Shown one piece after another: positions 33,945 through 44,045 of a stretch of 64,000 bases of DNA (positions are counted from its first letter, which is position 1; every line of letters begins with the position of its first letter). The notes below the pieces were generated by a model, which was not told where the DNA came from, did no database searches, and was given only the letters and a program-made list of their open reading frames with translations. The stretch is from Neoarius graeffei (taxonomy: Eukaryota > Chordata > Actinopteri > Siluriformes > Ariidae): the NCBI RefSeq assembly GCF_027579695.1, contig NC_083569.1:71807149-71871148 (forward strand). Reading direction: 5' to 3'. A program made the position numbers and the translations under genes.

Positions 33945-36900
33945 TCACAATCCTCCATCATCCTGTAAAAGAGAAATAAACATGTTCCATTTAATGCCTA
34001 AAGACTACTCTGTGTGGGATCTTGTATTTTGATTGATTCTCCTGTTGTCAAAAAAAAAAACCTACTTATTTTTGGAAATATTTAAAAAGTTAAAATGGAC
34101 TTATTTAAAATAAAGTCAATACTGCTTTAAATTTATACATGCACTTCACTATTTATGTTAAAAATGTTAATTCTGATATACACCCATTATCTATACTGCT
34201 TATCAGTCAGATATATCTATAATCTATTGTCTGCCTTCTCATATGTATCTTCTCATAAAAAAGGCATCCCACTCTTGCATAACAAACCTTGGCCATGAAC
34301 TAATGACAGCTTTCAGTGTTACATACTGAGAGCACACTTAACTAGCTTTTAGCCACTGAGACAAAGTGCAAATAATATGCTTATACCCTGCTTATCACTG
34401 AATGTGTAACCATAAACTAGCTTAGGGTTTAATGGTCAACCTTCTATTGATTATTCTCTTACTCCTTTTACCTCATACATCAAATTGCCCATAAAGTTTT
34501 TTTTCTTTACTGATAATTAAGTCCATTGACGCATGTACTTGTCTCCAACTCCCAATAGACCAATACAGAACTTTGCTGAAACACTGCTGTAATATTTACC
34601 TTAGGGCTTTCTCGACAGTCTCCGCATATAAAGCCAATGCAGCCATTAATGACCTGGATCCCAAGCAGCACGACCTGTATGACCCCCAGACCTAGTACAA
34701 TGGAAAAGAGAACAATGTGCCAGAGGACAGCATTTTCCGGGAAAACACAGAGAGACCACTGAGATTCATTCACCAAGTAGCTGGAAGTACTGCAGACACA
34801 AAGAGAGAGAGAGAGAGTAGATAAGTTGTACCTTTTTGCATTCAGATACTTAAAATCCCAATCAGGATGATTCAGAATAAAAGCATTCAATGTACTCAAT
34901 TTGTACACACCAATAAAACATGTATGTGAAAAGTTTTTTGGGGGGGTATTTGGCATCAATGGCACATTCACACATAGATATAAGTACACTGTAAAAAATT
35001 ATAACCACATTAATTTATATGAATGTATTTCTTCTCTTTAATTCCAATTGTCAGGCACAGTGGTGTAGTGGTTAGCGCTGTCGCCTCACAGCAAGAAAGT
35101 TGTGGGTTCGAGCCCAGTGGTCGACGGGAGCCTTTCTATGCGGAGTTTGCATGTTCTCCGCGTGGGTTTCCTCCGGGTGCTCTGGTTTCCCCCACAGTCC
35201 AAAGACATGCAGGTTAGGTTAACTGGTGACTCTAAATTGACTGTAGGTGTGAATGGTTGTTTGTCTCTATGTGTCAGCCCTGCAACGACCTGGCGACTTG
35301 TCCAGGGTGTACCCCGCCTTTCGCCCGTAGTCAGCTGGGATAGGCTCCAGCTTGCCTGTGACCCTGCAAAGGATAAGTGGTTACGGATAATGGATGGATG
35401 GATGGAAGACAAGTTTTGGATATTGAAGTTGAGTTTATACGTTTTCAAAAATTAAACTTAAAGTAATCCACTGCCTTGATGACTTGTGAGTTTTGTCTGG
35501 GTTGTCAATGTTAATTTAGCTCATGTCTGTAAGTTATAAGTTCAAAAACAGAAAGTGGGGGGAGGAGGAGGAGGACGAGGAGGTGTGAAGCCGACAGAAA
35601 ATGTACCGCGAGTCAGAAGTGGTTCAGTGTGAGGTTTAAGGAAACTGGCAAACTTGCCATTATTTGAGGAGATGAGAAATAAATCTAAGTAGAAACAATT
35701 TATAAACATCAGTAATCTTAATTTAAAATAGCAATAGATATGAATATAGTTTAAGTTTTCTTCACTTGAAAGTGTGAGTGGAAACAGTGAGGAAGTTTAC
35801 ATTTATTTGACAAGATAAAGTGAGTTTTCTTGAATCGATAATGTAACATAGTAAGTTGTTTTAACTCGGAGTATCAGCTTGAAACAACAAGTGATCTTTA
35901 GTTAAATGACGTGTATAACTTAACCTTTGTTTCAACACAAAAAGTTATCTTCCAGTTGAGTTTATTTAGGTTTTTAAGGCAAGAGTTGAACTTTTGTTTC
36001 TAGGTTTAACCAGTTTGAAAATTTTTTTACAGTCTACTGAACCATAAATATAATTAAAATTGGATTTATTTTACTAGAGTCAAGAGCTGAGTTACTTGTG
36101 GGGCAAGTTCTCAAAAGGATAATCCCATTTCTCTGAGTCCACACGGCATTTTGGGCCAATAGCCAGTGCTGCAGATGCCACGCTGGTGCTGTATATTCCC
36201 CCAATTAGACCAAATGCAGAGGAAAACACAGAGCTCAGCATCTAAAAACAGACAGTCAGATACAAACACACATTTAGCTTAATAATATTTTAATCCTACA
36301 TAGGGCTGTTTTCAAATGGCCTATGTATTACTGTAGTTAAATAGTGCAATGCCTAAAACTAATCCTCAGTAACTCTAATTATTTGGGCTGCATTAGTTCT
36401 CAAAATTACAGCTTTGCACAAGCTTACAAAGGTAAAAGGTTACACTGAGTCAGTTACTGATTTACAAAGTTGATTGATTTGCGGAACGTTGGAGGCTACG
36501 TACTATTCAAATATCAGTTCGCTTTGTTTCTGCTTTCACAGTATTCAAATTTTCCTTTTTTCCCCAGATCTACAAGAGTTTAACTCCCCACAATGGAGTA
36601 GTTTTACTCACACGGCAACGATTTCCACAGCAGCCCTTCCCACAGCAACCTTTTCCACCAGCTCTGATAGCCGAACAGCTTGGACAGAGCATCTGATAGA
36701 CAATGAAATATCATTAAATAAAAATATAAAAGGACTCCTACAATGACAGTTATTATATCTGTTGTAAAATAACTGCTTATACAGTACTTCTGCTTCGTAA
36801 ATAAATATAACAAGGTTTTTACCGGGTGCTACTGATTGATTGTATACCAGCTGTTTACGATCTTTTGACTTCATGATGATGACATGGTTAAAAACTTTAA

Positions 36901-37356
36901 TCTTATATACTCCAGAATAACTACAGTTTCAAATGGTGTTACCCATGCAAGAGAATAATCATCTAACACTACAAGAGAAATCAGAAATCTAAAGAAAAAT
37001 GCTTTATATTTACAAAATCTAGAGATTGTGACATAATTAAAGAAAACACGAAATACACTTAAGAGACATGCCAGTGAATGAGCAGTGGTTTATATATCCA
37101 TTTAAGTTTGGTTCATAGTTACATTAAAATAACTTTTTCTGATACAACCATGAAACAGAAAAGGACTCTGTTATTTACTTACAAACAAGCCTCCACCGAA
37201 GAATCCTCCCATCAGCCAGACCTGTAGGGAGATCTGATCATTTTCCAAAACATTGCCATTGGGGAAGAACAACAGCAGGTTGGCTATCATACACAGAAAT
37301 GCAGAGGGCAACAATATTAAACCCACTAACCGTGCACACTTTCCTGTACAACACAT
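33945..37356 (-). CDS. tm4sf5: L6-family tetraspanin, TM4SF5-like, five exons
   Basis: A four-pass membrane protein of the L6/TM4SF family, found at the plasma membrane and linked to adhesion and growth control. Exons (minus strand): 37356-37183, 36692-36612, 36241-36096, 34789-34600 and 33962-33945. All introns are GT-AG, and the phases (0, 0, 2, 0) join into 202 residues. Residues 1-10 are [12 protein letters not shown]1 about 10-30; [10 protein letters not shown] at the start of TM2 about 44-62; [18 protein letters not shown] in the intracellular loop; TM3 about 88-110. The large outer loop has N-glycosylation sites NTS (134) and NES (141); TM4 is about 158-180. CGDC lies near the C-terminus, which ends KDDGGL. 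The [14 protein letters not shown] and VFSSAFG stretches favour TM4SF5 over TM4SF1 or TM4SF4. The last coding exon is only 18 bases. Intron 3 holds a SINE. The start has A at -3. No damage seen. Confidence 0.9.
35053..35405 (+). mobile_element. V-SINE in intron 3 of tm4sf5
   Basis: Head caggcacagtggtgtagtgg, tail ataatggatggatgg, opposite to the gene's direction. The core is shortened by about 20 bases. I could not find a clear target duplication. Confidence 0.88.
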
Positions 37357-37359
37357 CTT

Positions 37360-37766
37360 TTTTCTTTAACCTTGACTGTTATTTCACCTGATTTAAGACC
37401 CTAAAGACAGAACCAAGACTGATTGCGTATAAACTTGAGATTAACACCCGTGTCTCTGTGCCCAAATTGTGAACAAAGTCAAAGAGGAGCTGTGTATTAA
37501 ACAGCAAATGTAGAAGAGTGCCTCAGCTAATGAAGGACACACAGTAGAGATCTAAAACTCCTGCATGACCTTTGATATCTGTTGATATTTACTTATCTAC
37601 TATCAGTGTCATTTATGGTTTGTTAACATAGGTGAGAGTATGTGTGTGTAATAAAAGGGACAGGTTGCAGTTGAGTGTAAATGATATAAAACAGGCTGCT
37701 ATATGATTTACTGATCACTCCAGGTACATGGGAACATGGGTTTCCCCACTGACTACTTCTGCTATA
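37360..37766 (-). promoter_or_regulatory. Upstream region of tm4sf5
   Basis: The 5' UTR and promoter of tm4sf5 should lie here on the minus strand. I see no clear TATA box or CpG island. Hepatocyte-factor-like motifs (gttaatctc, ggttaaag) occur but are too short to trust. Confidence 0.3.
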
Positions 37767-38538
37767 GGCAGCACGGTGGTGTAGTGGTTAGCACTGTCGC
37801 CTTACAGCAAGAAGGTTCTGGGTTCGAGCCCCGTGGCCGACGAGGGCCTTTCTGTGTGGCGTTTGCATGTTCTCCCTGTGTCTGCATGGGTTTCCTCTGG
37901 GTGCTCCGGTTTTCCCCACAGTCCAAAGACATGCAGGTTAGGTTAATTGGTGACTCTAAATTGACCATAAGTGTGAATGTCAAGTTTATTTGTATAGCGC
38001 TTTTAACAATAAGCATTGTCACAAAGCAGCTTTACAGAATTTGAATGACTTAAAACACAAGCTAATTTTATCCCTAATCTATCCCCAATGAGCAGCCTGT
38101 GGCGATGGTGGCAAGGAAAAACTCCCTCAGACGACATGAGGAAGAAACCTCGAGAGGAACCAGCCTCAAAAGGGAACCCATCCTCATTTGGGCAACAACA
38201 GACAACATGACTATAACATTAACAGTTTTAACATGAAGTCAGTTTCTTTGATGTTATAAACTCTTCATTAATGGAAACTTGAGTGCTAAACTGTTCATGA
38301 CAACTGCAGTCCTAAAGTTAGCAAGACAACTGTAGTCCTCAGCCATAAAAGCATTACTGTAAGTGTCCAGAGCATCCTCCAGGTGTGACTTTCAACTGTC
38401 CACATGGGGCTGTTCTCCACAGGAGCGATGTGATGAAACTCCAACCAGACACAGGGCACCAGGATGGATCAGGCAGGTCCGAGGAGCAGAAGAGGTCAGC
38501 ACCTCGATCCCAGGACCGACATGTAACTCAGAGGGACA

Positions 38539-38578
<40 letters not shown>

Positions 38579-39236
38579 CATAGGTTGTTAGGTATGCCCA
38601 ATGTCACCTGAATAAGTAGGAACAGTATACATATTGCACTGAGTACAAGCAGGGACTCCGGCAACTAACTATGACCGCATAACTAAAAGGGGAGAGCCAG
38701 AAGGTAACACAGGCATGAGGGAGCCCCGGGACATAAAACAGCAGCCACTACACCATCAACAAACTCGAGTGAGCAAGCGAGTGGGGACTGACGGCATCCA
38801 TACATCCCAGTTTACCAAAACACTCTGTCTGAGGACCCTCCAGATCTACTCCTTTACCTCATAAACACCATTAACAAAAGGCTTGACTAAACAGATATGT
38901 TTTCAGCCTAGACTTAAACGCTGAGACTGTGTCTGATTCCTGAACACTACTTGGAAGGCTGTTCCATAACTGTGGGGCTTTGTAAGAAAAGGCTCTGCCC
39001 CCTGATGTAGCCTTCACTATACGAGGTACCAGCAGATAGCCTGCACCTTTTGATCTAAGTAGGCATGGCGGGTCATAGAGGACCAGAAGTTTGAATGGTT
39101 GTTTGTCTCTATGTGTCAACCCTGTGATGACTTGTCCAGGGTGTACCCCACCTCTCGCCCATAGTCAGCTGGGATAGGCTCCAGCTTGCCTGCGACTCTG
39201 CACAAGATAATCGGTTACAGATAATGGATGGATGGA
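37767..39236 (+). mobile_element. V-SINE split by a LINE fragment
   Basis: The 5' part (37767-about 37979) runs from ggcagcacggtggtgtagtg to gtgtgaatgt. The 3' part resumes at about 39092 with ttgaatggttgtttgtct and ends in ggatggatgg. The gap is a LINE 3' fragment. The junction lies inside the gtgtgaatgtgagtgtgaat stretch. Confidence 0.88.
37980..39091 (-). mobile_element. 5'-truncated LINE (L2/CR1-like 3' end)
   Basis: On the minus strand it ends with gcgctatacaaataaacttg, a tail seen again at 41735-41770 (+) and 55349 (-). The 5' end codes for the C-terminus of a non-LTR reverse transcriptase: SGGRAFSYKAPQLWNSLP, then AFKSRLKTYLFSQAF and a stop (38871-39060). The rest is 3' UTR with a GA microsatellite at 38543-38575. 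It is too short to be active. Confidence 0.75.
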
Positions 39237-39436
39237 TTACTTCTGATATTTTCTTGTCAGAGCTATGCTAACCAATTCTAATTAATGTATTTTCCCCCAA
39301 ATGGAAACCAAGTACAATTTTTCATCATCTACAAACAATGCAAATAATAAACTATGGGTATATATTTATATACTGTATATAATAATATACCAACTGTACG
39401 TAGTAATATACCAATATAATATATTAGTGTTTTATA

Positions 39437-40226
39437 CACTGAACAAAAATATAAACGCAGCACCTAAAGATTTTATTTATTTTGTACATCCGATACTGAT
39501 TTTTTTTTCTGCCCACATCAAATGATAGTATAGCATACCAGTAAACATTTTTTGAAAAAAAAAAATGTCCCTCTACTCAAGTTCTGAGCAGTGCCCAGAC
39601 TTGAGATAATCCATGATCCAGTCGGGTGTGAACATTGCAGACAAAAATTTCACTGAGTAATGCATGTCATGACCATCCTTTATGTGGGGCCAATAAAAGG
39701 CCACCCTAAAATGACAAAAATGTTCAAATGTCAAGATGCCACAGATGACCAGAATCAACCGGGAACGAGCCATTGGCATGCTGCAGGCTGGAATGTCCAT
39801 CAGAGCTGTAGGGCATCAATTGGGGGTGCTATTCCACGATAGTCCGCCTCCGACGACGATTTCAGCAGCATGGCACCACAGACAACATGCCACATGCACG
39901 CAGGCCACGTGTCACCACTCCAGCACAAGACCGGCATATCCGTCTGACCCACCTGCGTGATCGGTGCCAGACTGCAACACGGAACGCAGATGAGACCATG
40001 GGGAGATACAATCGCAGGGTCAGCAGTCAAACTGTGAGAAACCGACTCAGAGAAGCTGGCCTCCATGCATGTAGACCTCATCGAGGATTGGACCTGACTG
40101 CTGGGCGACGACATTCTCGTCTGGACTGGGCTCGGGCACATAGAAAATAAAAATGAAAATAAATTTCTATCTGAACATTTGTATTTCATAAAATATGGAC
40201 CGCTGCGTTTATATTTTTGTTCAGTG
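39437..40226 (+). mobile_element. Tc1-like non-autonomous element with N-terminal transposase remnant
   Basis: Ends cactgaacaaaaatataaac and gtttatatttttgttcagtg are inverted repeats with TA at 39435-39436 and 40227-40228. Plus-strand fragments (NRERAIGMLQAGMSIRAVGH near 39750, then RRVSSQTVRNRLREAGLHA near 40014) are the HTH half of a Tc1 transposase. The catalytic half is deleted. Confidence 0.9.
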
Positions 40227-40267
40227 TAGATGGTAATGGTAAATTAATTGAGCATGCCTAACAACCT

Positions 40268-41780
40268 GTGTTCGTTCTCTCTCTCTCTCTCTTTCTCTTC
40301 TCCCTCGTCTCTTCCCTCTACCTGCCTCTATCTGTCAAGTTACATGTCGATCCTGAGACACCAGTGATGCTTTCTGCTCCTCAGACCTGCCTGATCCGTC
40401 CTGATGCCCTACATCTGGCTGGAGTCTCATCACGTCGCTCCTGTGGAGGACGGCCCCATAAGGACAGTCGAAAGTCACACTTGGAAGATGGCTCTAGACA
40501 CTTACAGTTTTGCTCTTATGGCCAGTGTTGGGCACGTTACTTTCAAAAAGTAATTAGTTATAGTTACTAGTTACTTTTCCCAAAAAGTAACTGAGTTAGT
40601 AACGGAGTTACTTTGTCATAAAAGTAACTAATTACCAGGGAAAGTAATTATTCCGTTACATTTTGTTCCCCCCCCAAAAAAAATCAAATTCAATTAGTGT
40701 AATCATAATAAAAGTGAATGTTAAATGTGTTTAATGACTGAAATGGACACTTAACAGAACCAGTTAGTAACATTATCTACACTATATTAATATTTTTGTG
40801 GGACAATGTGAGATAAGACATCTATTAAATATAATATATTTTTGCAGTTATTAAAATTATGTTACTAATTACTGGCCACTGACGAGGACAAACGCTTTGT
40901 TCCTCGACATAATGTGCATTGCACGTAAACACTCTTGCCTTTTATTTAAAGTAATGAAAAGTCCTGGCTGTATTTCCAGTGTGAAAGCGCAGTGCTGGGC
41001 TGACCGCTCGCCATCGCTGGCTCTTCCGATTGAAAGCGTGCGCAGTAGTGCAGTAGGCGTGGCCTACCTACATATGTTGTCCAAATCTACTCTGATTGGC
41101 TGACTATGCCGTTGTCTCGTGTCTCCCCGCCCCACACTAAAGCAGAGTAAAGAAAGGCTGAACGAACAGCGTGCCAGATGAGAACAGCTTTAATAAAGTA
41201 ACGCATAGTATTTTATTGTAAGTAACGGGAACGGCGTTATAACGATGTAAAAAGTAATTAGTTAGATTACTCGTTACTAAAAAAAGTAACGCCGTTAGTA
41301 ACGCCGTTTATTCTAACGCCGTTATTCCCATCACTGCTTATGGCAGAGGACTACAACTGACTATACTGACTTAATTTTAGAACTGCAGTTGTCATGAACA
41401 ATCCTGCACTCAAGTCTCCATCAATGAACAGTTGATAACTTCAACAAAATAGACTTCATGCTAAAACTATAATGAATTTCCTGGTTACACAGTTGCACTT
41501 TATGACTATATAGAACACAGTTATAGACGCAAATTATTTATAATCATGCTATCTCTTAGCACCCAAATGAGGATTTTTTTTGTCTGGTTCCTCTCAAGGT
41601 TTCTTCCTCATGTTGTCTCGGGGAGTTTTTCCTTGCCACCATTGCCACACGCTTGCTCCTCAGGGATAAATTAAGGATAAAATTAGCTCATGTTTAAAGC
41701 CTTTAATTTTCTGTAAAGCTGCTTTGCATCAATGTCTGTTGTTAAAAGTGCTATAAAAATAAACTTGACTAAATAAAGCA
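40268..41780 (+). mobile_element. LINE 3' fragment (L2/CR1-like), split by an hAT
   Basis: Same 3' UTR as 37980-39091 but on the plus strand: a TC-rich stretch, then cctcaaggtttcttcctcat-like sequence near 41600 and gtgctataaaaataaacttg at the end. Interrupted at 40523-41336 by a hAT element. No reverse transcriptase part is left. Confidence 0.75.
40523..41336. mobile_element. hAT non-autonomous element inside the LINE
   Basis: Left end cagtgttgggcacgttactt; right end gttattcccatcactg is an imperfect inverted copy. A perfect 8-base duplication cttatggc lies at 40515-40522 and 41337-41344. Subterminal aaagtaac repeats are abundant on both sides. It has no transposase frame. Confidence 0.93.
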
Positions 41781-41836
41781 GTATAAATAAAGTAAATATT
41801 TAATTTCTACATAATAAGTTTTTATGGGATTCTATA

Positions 41837-42074
41837 TCTTCCTGAGAACCAACCCATAGACTTGTGTCCTCTGTAGTTGACATTTGTTTTACGTGCACAC
41901 CCTCTTACTCTTTCAAGTTGTTCACTTGAATCCTGGTGTCTTGTAAAGAGTACATCCTGGGCTTTCCAATGATATATCATGTGACTAGGAGGGTTGCTGG
42001 AAAATTCCTAATAAGGAAATCACAACAAAAGAGAAACTGAGAGACACATATTTTTCTTGGTTCCCAGGAGGATA
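41837..42074 (+). mobile_element. 240-bp MITE, copy 2, uninterrupted
   Basis: Complete from tatcttcctgagaaccaacc to ttggttcccaggaggata. It is the empty-site reference for the copies at 31230 and 59159. Confidence 0.88.
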
Positions 42075-42221
42075 CACATTATTGTTAAGGGTGGCTTATA
42101 TGTGACCATGGAAAATGTTATTTTCCCTGAAGAAAATGCTTAAAATTAATTCTTGGATAAATTGTAAATTTCTCCAAGAGCATTAAAGGGATGAAATATG
42201 ACTTTTGACAATGCTTAATTA

Positions 42222-42594
42222 TCTCATCTCATTATCTCTAGCCGCTTTATCCTTCTACAGGGTCGCAGGCAAGCTGGAGCCTATCCCAGCTGACTACGGG
42301 CGAAAGGCGGGGTACACCCTGGACAAGTCGCCAGGTCATCACAGGGCTGATACATAGACACAGACAACCATTCACACTCACATTCACACCTACGGTCAAT
42401 TTAGAGTCACCAGTTAACCTAACCTGCATGTCTTTGGACTGTGGGGGAAACCGGAGCACCCGGAGGAAACCCATGCGGACACGGGGAGAACATGCAAACT
42501 CCGCACAGAAAGGCCCTCGCCGGCCACGGGGCTCGAACCCAGGACCTTCTTGCTGTGAGGCGACAGCGCTAACCACTACACCACCGTGCCGCCC
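42222..42594 (-). mobile_element. V-SINE, full length, reverse orientation
   Basis: The plus strand starts with the ctcatctcattatctctagc tail and ends with the reversed head caccaccgtgccgccc. Target duplication atgcttaatta at 42211-42221 and 42595-42605. Confidence 0.95.
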
Positions 42595-43203
42595 ATGCTT
42601 AATTATTTTATATGAAATAAATATTATAGTTATGGGCTATAATAGTATAATAAACTTTAGTTAGCAAATAACTGAAAAAAATATATTCTGTTGTCATTGT
42701 GTTATTTATTTTCAGCCCATCATATTTTTACCACTAATTACCATAAAATTGTTAAATAACCTTTGACCCCTTTGAGTTTTCACATGAAACTTCCTATGAT
42801 AGGCTACGCATGGATTAGCATGATAATATCATTATTAGGGCGGCATGGTGGTGTAGTGCCTCACAGCAAGAAGATCCTGGGTTTGAGCCCAGTGGCCGGC
42901 GAGGGCCTTTCTGTGCGGAGTTTGCATGTTCTCCCCGTGTCTGCGTGGGTTTCCTCTGGGTGCTCCAGTTTCCCCCACAATCCAAAGACATGCAGGTTAG
43001 GCTAATTGATGGCTCTAAATTGACCGTGAATGTGAGCGTGAATGGTTGTTTGTCTCTATGTGTCAGCCCTGCCATGACCTGGCAACTTGTCCAGGGTGTA
43101 CCCCACCTCTTGCCTATGGACCCTTTTCACGTGACGTCACGACAAACGCGGCCGCCATTTTGGACATGTACTACCAGTAGTTTACCACAGCCAGCATTGA
43201 GGA

Positions 43204-43396
43204 ATGGCAGCAAAGAAAGTGTTTATTTTCAGCAAGACTTCCATCATGCCACTATGTTGTTGTGCACCTGGATGTAGTAACCATCAACAAACAAGGCAAG
43301 GGTTATCATTTTATCGGATCCCGGTAGATGCTGACCGACGGAGAAGATGGATAGCGGCATACCAGCGCTTGTGTAGTGACCACTTTGTTGGAGGTA
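43204..43396 (+). pseudogene. THAP-domain exon with internal deletion
   Basis: The frame opens with MAAKKVFIFSKTS and reads CCCAPGCSNHQQTRQGLSFY, then PVDADRRRRWIAAYQR and LCSDHFVGG, followed by a splice-donor-like g|gtaaga. Both halves of the C2CH zinc finger are present (C-x4-C and C-x2-H), as is the conserved Trp, but about 12-20 residues expected between the Trp and LCSDHF are missing. No catalytic domain follows. Confidence 0.75.
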
Positions 43397-43448
43397 AGAC
43401 GAATAAAATTAGCCAGAAAAGGCATTACATTGCTGTTAACATTCCATT

Positions 43449-43818
43449 CTAGTTTACTGTAATTATGATCTGGCAGCTATTTACACCGGATCCAGTGTAA
43501 ATAGCCGCCGGAGCCAACATCCGAGGTTCCGGAGCGCGCTTGCTCGCGGCCCGGCCGGAGCCATTGGCCGCGGAGCCAGCGTGCTCGCTCGCAGCCCGGC
43601 CGGAGCCGGCGGCCGCGGAGCCGGCGCGCGCTCGCTCGCGGCCCGGCCGGAGCCGGCGGCCACGGAGCCGGCGCGCGCGCGCGCTCGCGGCCCGGCCGGA
43701 GCCGGCGGCCGCGGAGCCGGCGCACGCTCGCTCGCGGCCTGGCCGGACGTTGGCTCCGGCAGCTATTTACACTGGATCCGGTGTAAATAGCTGCCAGATC
43801 ATAATTACAGTAAACTAG
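43449..43818. repeat. GC-rich minisatellite framed by 70-bp inverted repeats
   Basis: Arms 43449-43518 and 43749-43818 are reverse complements with one mismatch in 70 bases. Each also contains a small internal hairpin (ctatttacac / gtgtaaatag). Between them lies about 230 bases of a roughly 48-bp unit (ctcgcggcccggccggagcc), 4-5 copies, almost pure G and C with many CpGs. Open frames here (Arg/Ala/Pro-rich) are repeat products, not genes. It looks like a separate foldback element inserted in the THAP element. Confidence 0.85.
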
Positions 43819-44045
43819 TAAATACAGTTTTCTGCATCTCGCTCCTTTTTCTTTTATGTTTGTCGCCTTCCTCGCATTCAAACCGATTTGAGCCGAAGTC
43901 CACTACATGTCCAAAATGGCGGTCGCGTTTACGAAGGTCACGTGACTGAAAAGGGTCCATAGTCAGCTGGGATAGGCTCCAGCTTGCCTGCAACCCTGCA
44001 CAGGATAAGCAGCTACAGATAATGGATGGACGGATATCATTATTA

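Larger units (their letters stand above)
43118..43958 (+). mobile_element. THAP-domain DNA transposon, deletion derivative
   Basis: About 45-base imperfect inverted ends: ggacccttttcacgtgacgt at the left and cgtgactgaaaagggtcc at the right, plus inner gccattttggacatgta / tacatgtccaaaatggc. Flanked by AT on both sides, a duplication when compared with uninterrupted SINE copies. It carries a THAP exon and a 370-bp GC-rich foldback. A 2-bp AT duplication with a THAP protein fits ISL2EU/Harbinger-like elements, but that is inference; P-element and Kolobok elements give 8-bp and TTAA duplications. Confidence 0.8.
42838..44033 (+). mobile_element. V-SINE split by a THAP element
   Basis: Head gggcggcatggtggtgtagt at 42838; the sequence stops at 43117 and resumes at 43959 with atagtcagctgggataggct. 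The SINE's own target duplication atatcattatta (42826-42837 and 44034-44045) proves that both halves belong to one copy. It lacks about 20 bases in the head. Confidence 0.95.

Noticed and set aside
43477-43881. Arg/Ala/Pro-rich frames on both strands
   Set aside because: Products of the GC-rich minisatellite; open because stop codons are AT-rich.
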